Assembly: GCF_021155775.2 (NCBI RefSeq)
Contig: NC_060237.1
Span: forward strand, 29,095,257 to 29,159,256
Source of the DNA: Neodiprion pinetum
Taxonomy: Eukaryota; Arthropoda; Insecta; Hymenoptera; Diprionidae
DNA length: 64,000 nucleotides
Direction of reading: 5' to 3'
Made by a program: the position numbers and the translations under genes. The notes beneath the pieces were generated by a model. It worked only from the letters and a program-made list of their open reading frames with translations. It did not search any database and was not told the DNA's origin. Positions 28,601 through 43,426 of this stretch are shown here, piece by piece (position 1 is the stretch's first letter; each line of letters begins with the position of its first letter).

Positions 28601-31600
28601 GTATAACAGGATTTCATTCTCAAGTGTAATTTTGCACGTCTTGTCGCATCGGGTATCCAGGCACCGCATGCCTCTCAAGATGCGCCGCGTGGAAAATTTA
28701 TCAAAACCGCAAGTCCCCGGGGTCCGACTGTCGAGGATGCAGGCAGGAGAATGTACGCCTGCATCTGGCAGCAGTGAAACATACTCGAACGATCGAGTCG
28801 CATTAGCGGGTTTGTATATTTCAATTAGCACCGCATTCCACGTGAAATTGCTCAATCCGCAGCGGGCGTGCTATACCCTAACGAGGCTCTCTCTCTCCGG
28901 GTTCAATATCTCGGATTATCACCGCCATCAACCGGCCCAGGACGCGACGGGACGCTGCAAACCGGCCGCGACATCCGCGTCAAAAGGTATTGAGCTCCCG
29001 CCAGGATTCCCTCTTTTATCGGTTACAGATTGGCCGCGACTCTGCGGGTACCGACGACTAGACGCGGAATCTAATCCCCCCACTGATCCTTGCTAAGGCT
29101 CTTCCTTCGAAGCCTGGCCCCAAAGTGACCGCAAGAAAATCACAGTCCAGTCCAAACCAAGCAGTCAAAGATTTGGGACAGTATCCGAACCGCTGTTAAC
29201 CGTGAAATTAGACGCATAATCTTAGGACACTAACCAATAACTACTGCAGGGCGTTCCATGACCAAAAAAATCGGATATGGTCACCTTTTTTTTCAAATCG
29301 CGTCTCGGACCAGCTGCAGCGGCAATTAATTAGTTATATGAGTCAAGAGAACTCGGATCGTCCGAGTGTGAATTACGTGATGTGACGACCCATGATGGGA
29401 TGTAACGAGAAGTGTGGCGGCTGCTTGTCCAACCAACACGCGCCTAACAATTTTTTTTCGCATCCTCGTGTTGCACGCGAGTCGGTAATCAAATTCTCTT
29501 CGTTTTTTTATTTTTTCAGTCCCTCGTCAACTTGAGCCAGCAATTCCACGATGATTATAACACAGATTCCTAATTAATTATGATCTAAGGTTACAGTAAG
29601 AAGAGAAAACAGTGTTGGACGAAAAATATCTCAAGTGTCTTATGATTGTGTTGTGAATCAGGATGGATTCCGTGATTCTGCACGGAAAAATGTTTCATGT
29701 AGATATTACATCTGTTTTGGTGAACACATGGACGGCACTTTTTTGGTGTCAAATCTACATCAATTGTGGTAGATCTACCTAAGCATATCGCAACTCTTAC
29801 TATTGGTTTTCTAACTCTTATTATCGACTTGGCAAATCTTGCCACAACCGATGTAGATTTATAACTCCTTAAAAGGTGATATCAATATGTTCACCACAGG
29901 CGATGTAAAGTCTACAATATTTTTCCTTCCGCGTGGGGTTAACATCATTGCACGTATCCACGTCCCCTCGATGATCGGAACGTGAACACACGCGGATCCA
30001 AACACGCAGCTTTGAGGATTCGACGAAGAAAGTGGATCCTGATTAGCAAAGTGGCGTCGTCGCAGGGAGAGCGGAACAATTCGGTAACCTCGAGTCATCC
30101 TCCATCTCCTTGAGGATAACGTCGTAGCTGCGTGGGTGTTTTCGGCACCGAGAAGTCGCGCGACTTGACCAAGTAATCGATTCGGAGCCGAGCGCGCACG
30201 GAGCGAATGGTTAAATTAAATCAAGAGCTAGCCTGCAACGGCGGCGCTTCGGATCAGAAAAATGAACAAAAAAAGTACCGGCGACAATAATCACCCGATC
30301 AATTTACATAAGCTCTATCTTTAACACAAGCGGGCGCAACAACCGCGCGCATTCGATTAACCCATTTTGATCTTAGGAATATTTTTTACCCTGTTCAGCC
30401 GGGACAGGAATGCGGGTATAAAGTAACGCAAAGCAAGGAACATTGACACGAGGAAGAAAGAATTCCAAAGCGTAGCTGCTTGTATATCCGCATTCGGTAT
30501 GTATAGTGAATTTTTTTTATTTCACTCGTGTTCCACCTGCATCACGAGATACGCGGAGCGCGTGGGTAAATATTTTTTAAAACTAGGCGTAATATTAATA
30601 TAACGTATCAAGGCACGCATAAGGTAATATATGAATATCCATAAAAAATAAATAATAAAATAAATCGAATAAACGATCGGCGCAAATACGTGTGGACACA
30701 TCGGGACGCGGCCATATCCAAGTTATAGGCGTGCACGCGGTGGTGCGCGGGTAAGCTAATTAAATACGTTAATTAAAAGACCCGAGAAGCATCGGTTTAC
30801 GCGTTTGCCTTGCGGGTTTTAGAGTGTCGCGTATACACGCGCGGGTTCAAGGATATCTAGAATATTATGTGGCGCCTAGCTTAACCTCTGACTCTTTTTA
30901 TCGAGTAAACCAATCCGAACCCATCAAGGATGCAGTTAATTATTATGCCTTATACACCGACGGCCGATGAGAGTGTGACCACGAAGCGGCGTCGTCGCCT
31001 CGAGGCACCGTGAAAGATTCGAACAGAACGAACCCGCAGCTGGAAACGTGAATCACAGTTTCGTTTCGGAAGTTGGCGACATTCCTTGCTCACCTCCGAT
31101 CATCGCCATGAACGGCTAAAGCAATCAGGTATAATATAGCAGCAGCGACTGCGGATCCTTTAAATCCGCCTTCTTACCGTACTTCTGTCAAGTTCGCCAC
31201 CACACTCGGAGACAAGTTGTTTAAACTCTTCTTTTCGTACCTACTTATACTCCTCTGGACTCGTGGAGATATTATCGAGACTATAAACGCCGATTGGATA
31301 TACGTACCGAGGGATTCCCCGGCAGTCGATGGGTTCTGCATAGTTTGACGACGTCGTTCCCGATAGTAACGACTCTGAGATTGTTACTACTCGCGTTCCA
31401 TACCGCTTTTTCACCGTCGTCCCTCTCTCATTCCCATAACTCATCATTTACCCGCTCGTAGATAAGCGCTACGGCTGTATAACCGGCAATTAAAGATAGT
31501 CAGCCACACGCCAATCGGTTATTATACCTTGTATACTCAATTCTTGCACTTTGATGCAGCTCTGACGCGTTACAAGATATGGTATAAAACCAGACAATTT

Positions 31601-34600
31601 TGCACAATTCAGATAATCATTCAAGCTAAATTACTATTTTAATTCTTTTCTCATCAGCCTGTCCGGTCAAAGATTAATAAAAGTTCGATGTTGAGCAGCT
31701 GAGAAATAAAACTCGTTTCTCAAAATTCTAATCGACCATCACATAAATTTTGGCTCGAATTCCGCACCCGACAAATTAAGGTTCCGGTTTACTCGAGATT
31801 GAGGATAACAGCTAATTGAGAATTTCGATGCGATGACTGGTCATCGCCCTGCACACCATAAGTCTGATACGATGAAATATGGTAAAGTGCCGAGCGTCAA
31901 TGATTTGAGGGATGTTTGACAGGCCTTGGCATTCAAGGCATACAGGATGTATGATCGTAATTACGAACGTTCAGAGAAGACGTCTTATTAGTAGTTGGCC
32001 GAGTTGCCCTCTAGGCCCTAGTTGCCCTACTCTCCCCCGAGCCGGCCATCGGCTTTCACCTCTCTGAGATGCCGATCGCCTAACGGGGCGCACCGAAAAT
32101 CTGCAATTACGATATATTCCATAGTGTCGATATACCGAGAAGAAGAAGAAAAATGTTGGAAACCCGAGACGAGGTTGCACGGCCCCGGTAGCGTCGTCGA
32201 TGCGGCGTGTGTAAAGTGGGTTCGGTTACCGGGAGATGATAAATTTTAATTTATAATCATTATTAAACCGATCGGGTAGGAGGCTCGGCGTTCGCGTTAC
32301 GTCCAATCTTAAATTCAGTTAAAAAGTATGAGAAGAAAATTATAAAATAAGCACGTTTAAAAGAAAAAAAGAGAAAAAATCGCTTCTCAAGGCAGCGCTG
32401 CAGCCCGAATGCACCAAATGAAGACCGTACACAAGACATACTCCAGAAGAAGAAGGAGGCTCCAGGGCGGACCTGCGAGAGATAAGAGAGCGAGAGAGAC
32501 AGTGAGAGGAAGAGGCGGAAAAAAAGTAAGGGGGGCAGGAGGAGCGGGAATATGCACGAGACCTCGTTATACGCACTCTACGGTAACGAAAATGCGATAG
32601 TGACATTGAGAGGCCAGTAAATAGCCGTGATTTAACCTCTGTATCACGGGCAAGCCTTCTTCCCGCGCTGCACGATTATGAGCAAAGACAGAGGGAACTC
32701 GCGCGCCCGTTGAAAATGGTCAATTCGCACCGGTACCATCTTGGACAACGACGCAAGGCGACGGTTCAGGCTTCGGTAAATCATCGGACGTTTATTGCAG
32801 TTAATTACCCGAGCCGGCAGTCTGCAGCGGGCCTGTTTTGCATCCGCGAAGGAAGGCGCGCATGCCCGGCGCCGTTTCTGGACTCGGGGTTAACGCGGTC
32901 CCGCCTCATCCTCCGTCTCCTCCGAGCTCATTCTCTTTCCCGCAGGCGAGCGAGGGAGAGGAGGATGAGGAGGAGGATAAAAGCAAAAAAAAAGCCAAAA
33001 GAGAAAGGAGAGAAGAGCCACCAATGTGCGGTGTGCGGCATAGCATGGGCGTTCCGGCAAATCGAATGTCAACTTGAATACATGCGTGCGATCGTTCAAG
33101 TCGGCGCGGTTTGACTTCGGCTTCGATGTGCCTCAAGTTAACTATCGCGCCTTAACTACTCTCTCCTTCCTCCCTGCCTCACTTTTTTTTTTTTTTCTCA
33201 CTCTGCGTATTATCGTACACAAGTCGACTCGTACCCAAGCCACGCGATATAATGCTACCTGGAGTGTCGGGTGTCCGCGTTGTATACCAGTCAACGAGCC
33301 CGCCACCTAGCTACCAATTTCTTCCTTCCCTCAGGCCCGCTGCCCACGAGGATGAGCTTTTTTTGCTACGGCGCCTCGGCGTTTCGCTTCTTCAGAAGCT
33401 CCATCGCTTGTGGCAACCGCTCTCTTACGCATCGATACCCGCTAAGCCTGAAGAGAGTGTGGACAAAATTTCCACATTCGTAAACCGCGTCCAACCGCGA
33501 CCGGGTCAGCGTTTCTACCGATTGTGATATCAAATTGTGGCGGGTGTTGGACCAGCTCAGTTTTCAATCAACACCGTAAGCCACAAAGAAGATATGGATA
33601 TTCATTATTTCCTTTCGACTGCAAATTGTGTCAAATTTTATCCCGAAAAATGTGCTAATAGTATGAAACCGAATTGATATTCCGGGTGTCAGTCTTAGGT
33701 ATTGAGCAAATTGATGCTGAATATTTTCGCTCTTGAATAGCTGAATAACACCGACTTATCCAGTCTGCAGTTTTTCATCATTGCGTTACACTGGTGCATT
33801 GGTTGGAATTTACGTAAGTAATTGACGACTTGGAAAAAACAGTCGTACTGAGTGCAAAAAAGATGATGACCAAAATATGGTTGGGTACATGCACTGTATA
33901 CATATATACAGGCATACCGAAGATTCGAAGTTCGTTTTTTCGTTATTTGTAATAACATGCGGTGTGAGAAATGTAGTAGCCAACTTACCTCTTGACAAGC
34001 TCGATAGGTGGAATCAGTCTTCCGGGAACCATGATTTTTAAATACTTTAGACCAGCATCGGTGACCTCCTGTAATAAGAATAATAATAAAATATACACAT
34101 GGGGTTATTAGCGTTGAAATTTACGTGTATTACGTTACTCCTCGTTATAAATACACGCGGCTGCAGTTGGAGTGTGTGGAACGCTGCAGGCATTCAGCCA
34201 GGCGACGAGATGAGGGAAGGAAAGGCGGGAAGAGGGGGAGAGGAGGAGGAGGAGGCCTGAGAACGCGCAAGGATAAGATTATATGAGGTACGTGAGCCGG
34301 CGAGTAAGTTTGGTAGAGACGCACACACGCGTCGGTTGCCGTAGGAGGGAAGAGGGAACGCGCGTAGAACATGTAGGACGGCACCTACGAATCAATCATT
34401 AGCCGATAATCCGTATCGGGCAATATATAGCCACCAATCTATCTGTACCATATATCGAACGCGAAGAGCGGGCGAGCGAGCGACTGGTTGTCTGCTATCC
34501 GGGTTGGCCAACCACGCCGCTAATTACCAGGGCTAATTATTACACAACCTTTGTTAATTATGAATAATTATAAGCGGGCGTTGTGCCGTGACGACGACTC

Positions 34601-37600
34601 GAGGAGGCCCGGGTATCTCGTACGTTGTTCGAGAGGATCCTGCGGCTGAAGCTGCTGCCAAGCCGTGAACGCCGCGGCGGCTCAATTTCTTTGAGACACT
34701 CTCTCAGCTCTCGGGTACCTTAAAAGCAACAGATCCTGGCTCCGTCCGAAATGGTCGTTGAACAAGAAGAAGGAGAAGAAGAAGGAGGAGGTGGCCGGAC
34801 TCTCGAACAGAGACATCTCCCCCTTAGCTGCCGCGCAAGAACGCGTATAATATGCATATGCATATCCGTATGCATATGCATGAGGCCGAGGCCCCCACTA
34901 CGCGTTATTATCTAACGGAAAACAGGTTCTCATTACGCTCTTTCCACCTAATCGACAACGTTGCACCTGATCCGTACCCCCGGCGATGTTGCCTCTTTAC
35001 TCAACGCTGTAGCAATGCTCGACCATAACCAATGACTCGTGTCTCCGTAAACCTGTAAATTCATTTTTTGAGAAGAGGAAAGACGATTCATCGGCTTCGC
35101 TAATTCCGTGACCCCAGTTTCGATCAATTTCGATATCTTTGGTATCTTTGTACCGGAAGAAGCTGAGCGAAATGTCGCGGGTGATCACAAATGAAAGCCA
35201 CTGTCGTAAGTCTCGAGATTCCACCCTTTTCTTCCCCGCCGGCGTTCTTGTCTCGGCGCGGGTTATATTAAACCAATTATATCCGGCCGATAGGTAGACG
35301 TGACAGTGACAGCAGCGATAGGTGAGCATATATATGTATAATACCACCTTCACCCGAACTCGTTGTTGAGGAGCCACGATGATAAGAGGCGGGGTTCGCC
35401 CCTTCTTGGAGGAAATTTTTATAAACAAAAAAAGAAAGGAACGAAAACTCTCCCTCTCTCCAACTCTGGAACTGCAGCGGTGTGACCGATCACGCAACGA
35501 TATCCTTCTTTCCTATCTTCTTCGTTGCTGCCTTGCTAGAGCTGGTAAGGCGTAAGGCAGGGTACATATTCCGGGTTTCTTCTTCAACCCCTTAGGCGAA
35601 GAATTAGACCCGATGACGAGGCGTTTTTGTACGCCTAATACATCCCACCGCCCTGATCACGCAGGGATCAACATTTGTCATAACATCGCTAAGGGTCTCT
35701 ATGAATATCCACTTGACCGGTTGATTTCATACAAGCTTATAATACCAATACGGAGAGACCTAATAGGTCGCTTTCAGACAGCGATGAAAAGAAATTTCGT
35801 AAATATTTTTCTGTAGCTAAGAAGTGGCCTAATTTCGAAGGGATAGATTCACCGAGAGACAACGCGTGGACCACTATCTTTTTCTTCTTCTTCCTCTGCT
35901 TCTTCTTCTTCTTGCGGGTGAGATGTCTCGACGCCAAGTAACTTTATTAAGACAGCAAAGCACACTAGCCTTGATACCATCTCTTCACGGTTCATTATAA
36001 GGCCCTTTGTTTTAGTGAATGAGTCTTCTCCTCGGCCGGCTCTCTCTAGCTCTCCTTTTTTGTGTTCAGTGTTTTCGGGCGGATCACGATGACAGATCAA
36101 CGGGCACCGGCGTGGGGATGAAGGATTCATTAAGTAATCTGCTCCAATTAGGCGGGGGTGTGACACCAAGGAATTTGTACATTAATTATTGATGATCATA
36201 TAAGCTTATTGATACTTTTATCTTATACCGCCCAACGATCAGACCAGAACAAACGATCGAACGAACGAAACACGAATTACTATAAAGAACTCCCGCAAAG
36301 CGATGCAATTGCGAAATGCGCACGTGGCGGAACGGCAGTAATTAACATGCCATTTGTCTACAATTAACGGTCTTGCAGGCGAAAGGCCAAGTCGTATGGA
36401 TATTTCGTGAACGAGTTGTAATTTTATTTATTCCCTTTTCTTCTCTTTATAATCCTCGAATAAAATTGAACCTGTTACCGAACCGATCGACCGTGTAATA
36501 AAATTTCTCCCAAATACCAGTCCGAATTTATTATACGTGTGCCGGTCATTGGACTTTACGTAAAAAAACACACACGAAAATAGAAAGAAGAAGTAAACCA
36601 AAAAAAAAAAAAAAGGTCCAACTTTGGTGGACTAGAAATCTCACTTTCCTTACAAGATAAGCTTACGTTTTTTGTTGAACCTGTTAAGAGCGAGAGAAAG
36701 AGAGGAGCGGGCGGTGCGTTGAGAAAAAAAAAAGAGGTGTAAGAAAACCGACTGAAGCCAAGCTTATTAATATAATTGATCGGTCTTCCGTTCTGACAGG
36801 TCTGACCTAGAAAACCCAGAGTTGTAGTCACTTGCTCGAATGGCTCTTAGGCCGTTCCGTAAGACCGCGAACAAGTGTTTCTTGGGGCCGGATAGGACGA
36901 GCTACAGGGCAAGAGAGATAGCGCAGCTATTCCAAAAATCTAATAACAAGTTGATTAGCCCTTGGGTCGTTCCGGTCCCGACCACAATAAGCTCCTTGTC
37001 TCCGCGAGTCTGCAGCAGACGGGAAGTTGAGGACGAAGAGTAGAAAATACGGAGATAAGATTCTTCTCCTCCGATATCTCTGGTGCGCATCTGGGAATGC
37101 AGCCTGCTGCAGGGCGGTTGACACCGATCGCGCATTGACGTTGCGCTACGAGTATTTATATAATGTAATAAATAAAACTGTTGACTGAATTCGATCGTCG
37201 AGGAACGAGCGAAGATAGATCGATGGTTCGATCGATTGATCGATTTCAGGCCTTGTAGGATAGCAGATATAGCCGAAGCTATTGCTCTGCCTACCGCCAT
37301 ATTACGGGAGCAATCGGGTTATCTTGAGAGCGATTATGGTAGACGACGCGAGACAGCGATCGATCGACCGATCGTGCCCGATCACGTTGGTTCCGTGTAA
37401 CCAACAACTTGCACAAGACGCTTCACGTGTTCCTTGGCGGATCGGAGTATAAGGCGTGGCGGTCCCGCTTCCCGGTTACCCGACAAATCATTGACAAATT
37501 TACTCACCCTTTGATCGTAGTAACGGTGGGTGTTGGTCAGGTCTATGACGTACTTCACCTTCGGCATCGCTTCCAGCAACATTTTCAGCGTGAATCTGAA

Positions 37601-40600
37601 ACCGAAAACGCTCAACGATTATAGACGTTTTTTTCTTCGTCTCTTTTATCGCACGAGCGTTATAAGAGCCTCGTGTCAACGGGTCGGGTCGAAATATCAG
37701 TCACGAGAGGTACGGCGGCTGAGGACGCTATGACTCGATGACGTATGTCTGACCGGAGGTTGGAAAGGGCGGGGGTGTCGGTCGAAATAGTTCCTCAGCC
37801 CCCACGATATATCAAATCGCCGGGCGGATGAGAGAAAGAAGAAGGAACAGGGTAAACGCGTCAGGCAGGCAGACAGGGAGGAAGGCACGCGCATACCGAA
37901 CCCCGTGGAGCAGCCCCTTTGTCTTAACGAACCACCCCATAAATAAACACCCGCTGTCCCTGACCTATTAAAAATGATAATAAAATGAAAAGAATACATC
38001 GAAAAAAAAAAAAAAAATACGAATACAAAATAAAAATCGGATATTATACATAGTAGACAAAATTTATCGCAAGGCTAATCGATTTAAAATTCACTAACGA
38101 ACCGCTAATGTGATATTCAGGATTTATGTTGCAGCCCCGTCAGCTGACGTTATACTACTATTTAATCATCGGAAAATATAGGCTAGCTAATTCCACATAT
38201 AGACATATATCTTGTGCGCCCGACTGCATAGGGTTCAGAAGAAAATAATGTCCGTCGATTTTTTCCTCGAAAACACGGAGGCCCACTCCGAGAATTAATA
38301 TGGTTTATAATCAGAAAATTTTTGGGCCAGACGCAGACCGGACTTTATCATTTCCGACCCGTTAGATGGTTCGAAAATTAGTTGGATCTAACACAATTTC
38401 ACCTCGGGTGTAATTGGATCAGCTGTATAACTAAGAAGATACAAGAGTTGTTGAGTTATACGGATACTGTCGGCAGGAAGACAGGTGTTAAGGACGGTAA
38501 TCGAGGAAGGGGAGGAAAGCCCACAACTCAAAGTAATCGCTGGGGTAAATAATTTGAAAATTATTAATTAATGATCGTCGCCGAGTTTAACGAAGCTGAG
38601 AGAGAAGAAACATTGCAAACTCACCGCTGATCTGGCTCCAGATTGTTGCTCACCGTCTGAAACAGAGAATAAGAACAAGATGTTGAAAAAAAATAAAAAA
38701 GGGATATATTATATATATATACATAGATGAAAGAAGAGAAAAGGGAAAAAGAAGTGACAGCTAATGAGAGCTAATGAAATCGTGCTCGAAATAATTAATA
38801 ACCCGGTATCCCATAACCCCGACTGGATTAACATGTTCCTTAGGCAACACGGAGAGGAAGGCTCCATCATTTACGGAGTTGGCACTAAGACATAATCCGT
38901 GCATGCACAGGTATAGAGCCAGGAGCGCGGTAAACCTCTGCGTAAGAATACACCCGGGGCCCTCATCTGAAACGCGCGTCATTGCCTACAAGTTTATATA
39001 ATTAATCGCGCCAACCTGTCGTGAACGGCGGGCGCGGGGCCGCGGGACGAGATGATAATTAATCACGCGAAAGGCCGAGATGCCGGGGAAACCCCCTGCG
39101 GGGGATAGGAGCTAAAGATCGGGAGGAGTTGGAAGTAGAAGAAGGTGGAAGAAGATAGAGCCGAAATTTTCGCTCTCTAACAAACGCAAGCTTGTATATA
39201 TAGATACCTGATATCGACAGAATCTGCATACGGAATGATTAGTTGCATAATTACCTGAGAATATTGTCGGCGAATGAATGAACGGATGAATACATATCTA
39301 TTCGCGCCCGGGTGACTAATAGGCCCGTAACTCGCCTAACCGAAAGCCGCGCCTTCGGGCCATCGTTTATTTATTTGTTTCCATATGTATTTAGACACTG
39401 GCGACAAGCCGTAGAACTGAGAACGGTATTTATTTTCCTATTCCATTATTGTCTCGATGTATAACGCACGATTTCGAGATGAACGAGATACATTCTTTCC
39501 AGTGACCCCGCCATGGAGCCCATCTCGACGATGTGTTTTTCAATTTCAACACCTACCTGAACCCGCCTGAAGATAAAGATCGACGTTCGGTATTCTCGAA
39601 CAAGCGAAAAGCGAATTAGCGCCGAGTTCTGCGAACGGGAAGTTGGGTCGACTGATCAAGGTGCAAAGACCGACTCGGTGTAAAAGTAGATACTGGAGAA
39701 TTAATAGAGGAGGACGAGAGTAACCACGCCGCGATGCAGGGCTTGCCTAAGCTTCCTCTCCTGGGAAGGAGAAGTCCAAGTCGGCGTTACACGCGAGGAA
39801 TGCGCGTTATTAATTACACCGTAAAACTTTCATTCGAATATCATCATCATATGGGTGGGCTAAAAATAATTACAGGTTACAGGGGCAGGGGGGGGGAGGC
39901 ATTGCGATTGGTTGGGCGTGTACATATCGAGGTGAGAGAATATCTCATGCAGCTGAGCTGCACCGAGTCTCGTTCGGCTCTCGGTCAAGTTTCGTCGCAT
40001 TGATCCTCCGACTCTGTAATGAGACCCTTTTCTCGCGGCTGTGAGAACACGCGTTCTTCACCGAATCCTACACTTATATGTGCGTCGTCCAGGAGTTTCG
40101 CCATAGACACCGAATCCCAGGATTGGAAAAATCGGACCTCGGGTTCGAAAGAACTTGAAATTGTGTCTGAAGATGCGTTAAGAGAAGGCGACTTATAAGG
40201 CGGCCATACGTTATCCGTATGTACGCAATAGAATGAAAACCAGAGGGCAGCTCGTAAATCTCGCCCAAGTTGAACGGTTCAATTTTTTTCAAGTATAAAT
40301 AAATTCAAAGTGCTCGTGTTATAAAGGGTATAGGTGGTGTACGCACGATGATGCGTTTCGGTCAGAGACGATTGAAACTGCAGTTGTACAAGTCCCCCTG
40401 GTATCCTTTGTAGGAAAGAACGAAGGACGAGATAATGCGTACGATGTATGTATAATTTGTAGCCAGCGACAAGGATCGATCGGTGCATGCGAATGATGGA
40501 AATAAATGGCGGAGGGTATCGCGGCTCCCCTCTCGTAAATGTTCGCGTCCCGTTGTCGGCGTTCTATAAATACGTATTTACATGCGCTGCAGAATGTTAC

Positions 40601-43377
40601 ACCGTTCGCCGGGGCGGTCCGAGGAACACGCTGACACAGTTCTCCAGGAGTCGCATGACCCGGGACCCTCTCGACCCGGCAGCGGCAGCCTCGTCCGAGG
40701 TAAGAAGGCGTATCGCGCGATATCGGGCACGGGGATCAATTTGTCCGACTGAGCGCATGCATAGCTGTGGACATTGCTGGAAATATTGTTACGCCAGAGT
40801 TATGACCCCCTGCCTGCCAAGAGTCACGACGTCGCTTCCAGCGCGCTGGAGTCTCTTAAAAATCCATGTGCACCCGGATAATGTCCGAGTGGATTTCAAC
40901 GTTGCCAACTATCCCGGGAGTCTCAAAGGGTACAACCTTGAGATACCAGCCTGATGTAGTCGAAACGGTTTGAAGATTACTGCGTGACTTTCGATCAGAG
41001 AAAAATACACTGGCAGGTTTAATGCTTCATTGTCAGATGAGAAAATTATACTCTCTTCCCGAAAATTGAGTTCAGTTGTGGTCAAGGTCACAGATTTCCT
41101 GATCAAGAGTTGAGGCTGAAACGCGATTGTTGATAAATTGAAACCGTTTTCCGATGTTTTTCACCGACCTCGACCACGTTTTTGCTGAATGAAGCAGCAC
41201 AGCACGTTAGCGGTGAACACAAGTCGTGTTGGATCTACTGCGTGGGTGCAGGTGGGAATCCTTGACCCTATGCGAAGTGCGTCGCTAGTGAATATGAAGA
41301 GTCCTTCCACTACAGCCGAGTGACCGGCGATATTCGCGGGCAGTATTTGCTTTCGAAGGCATCCGCAGAGAAGAGTCGACTCGAGCCTTCGCCCCGTTGA
41401 GAAGGTACGAGCCGCGGCCCGGAGATTTACAGCTTTCTCGGGGTAAGAAGGACTATTATGCTCCTCGCGAATCTTGAAACGGTGCCTGGGCATATGTGGA
41501 AGATGAGTCGAAGAGCCCACCTGCAAGATTTACTCCTCTCGTCCGAAGTGCAGTCCTGCAGGCAACGTACTTCTCCTGTTGAACGAGGCGGCGAGTCACG
41601 CGCGTTGATTCTACTATTCAATTTCACGATCCTTAGCCTAAAATATGACCGTACCTAAATCAGGATTATCGACCGTCGAGAAGTGCATTGTACACGGCGT
41701 GCGGCACACGGCCTCAGCGGCGCCTCCGTCAGGAGTACGGATCGTATGAAGTAGAGAGATTCTCTCCGGTCCGCAGTCTTCTTCGCCCCAAAGGAGAACC
41801 AAACAAGGTTCTCTCGTTTCCAACATTTCGTCTACTGTGGTTGAACGCTCGTCATATTTTCCATCCTATTCTTCTTGATCGTCCGTCATCATGGTTAGAT
41901 AAAAAACAAATCGCTAAACACTCCAGTATCCTACGTCGAAAAATTCTTTGGTAGTATCTTAAAAAGAATACTTTCCAAGGTGTACCTGATGATGTACGTG
42001 TGTCCTTTAAACCGGACTGTTACAGGGACGCAAATAATGTTCACCTGGACGTAAACGATCTGTCGAAATATTTTTACTGCCGAGCATTTCCTGGATTTTT
42101 CGAGTGGTGAGTAGTGCCGGTCTTGCCGGTCTTGCCGGTATTGCCGAAGCCAAACTGAGGCGATTCGAGGCCAAGGATCGAGCAGCTTCGACATCGCGCG
42201 TATACAAATTTGGCCGGTGGATGTCGCGAGGTGACATTAAATCATGGTCCCATGTCCGCTTCTCGGTTGTCCGGAGGTAAAACGAGACTTGGCGGGCATC
42301 GTATAATACGATGCATTCGAGAGTCCTGGTTCTCCACTTATCCGCCTGCACGAAGCGACGGCTCCGAACTTCCCGGTTTCACACGGCGGTCACTAAAACT
42401 GATCGCTCGTCGCGGATGCCGAAATTCACCGGCTCTGCTCTCCCACGTTAAAAATTCCCGATCGTCCCCTCGGCCAACGAAGGTCGACCCGGGTGCAGGG
42501 AATGGTGAAAGAAAACCGTCGCGTTTGGGAAGCTGACTTTTGCTCGCGAGATCGCGAGGCCTTCGCTGCGACGTGGGCGCCGCCGAACGGTGGCCAGAAT
42601 ATCGGTAAAATACACTCCTACTTCTCTCGCATTGCTGCAGCAGCATGGATATTTACGAGGCGTTTGAGGCTGGCCGTGTTTTGGCTACTCTCGATCGCGC
42701 GCGATTTTCGGTGCTACGCGTTTGGACGGACTAACGAGGCCGAAACCTGCAGGGTCGGCCGTATTCTACGGCGTTGAAAAATTAATGGGAAGGTAGCAGA
42801 GCGGGAATTCCGGTGCCGCCGTCGGCTGGAGACGCGCGGGAGAGGAAAAAGATTTTCTAAAAAGTTCTAGCTAGGGTGCACTTTTAATTACCGCAGTTAT
42901 CGGCGACGGGATCGGCACGGAAGGCAGAGGGATGACAGACGGACCGACGGACGGGCTCCGAGGTACATAAATAAAAGTGCTGCAAAGTGGGAGGGAGGGA
43001 GACGCGGCCACTCCAGGAGCCTCTTCTCGATCCCGAGACCGACGCCGAGTGGAGGATCGATCCCCCGCAGCTCGAGCTGCCATTACAAGAAGCTCCGGGT
43101 ATTCCTCTCGCAGAAACCGCCGAGAGAATATCCGAAAAAGTCAGCTGCGCCTGCGGAGCGTCGTAGGTTTCGAGCGGAGCGCAACAGATGGCAGTTTCGA
43201 ATACCAGAAGGTCCGAGCTGGCAATAAACTCGTTTGAAGTATGTTTCCTTGATGATATCTTCAAAATTGTAATGACCAATTCAACGGCACAATGGGACCA
43301 CCACGGTGCCGCGGTGGAGCGAATCCAGGAAAAAATTAATTTATACCCCGGCCGGATTGGACGAGCGGAGAAAAAAA

Positions 43378-43426
<49 letters not shown>

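Larger units (their letters stand above)
23015..33988 (-). other. DUSP11 intron 5 (11 kb)
   Basis: Contains a CT microsatellite (24434-24455), an AAG repeat (27085-27109), a cryptic TTCGAATGACTT repeat patch (27590-27800), a TAATTA cluster (30757-30942) and a splice-bounded open segment at 31178-31240 (minus). No recognisable complete gene. Confidence 0.8.
34069..37507 (-). other. DUSP11 intron 4 (3.4 kb)
   Basis: Contains the homeodomain/SOX/POU site cluster at 34521-34881, a TTC/CTT-rich tract (35879-35913), short A runs near 36600 and a GATC-rich patch (37195-37243). No nested gene is recognised. Confidence 0.8.
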
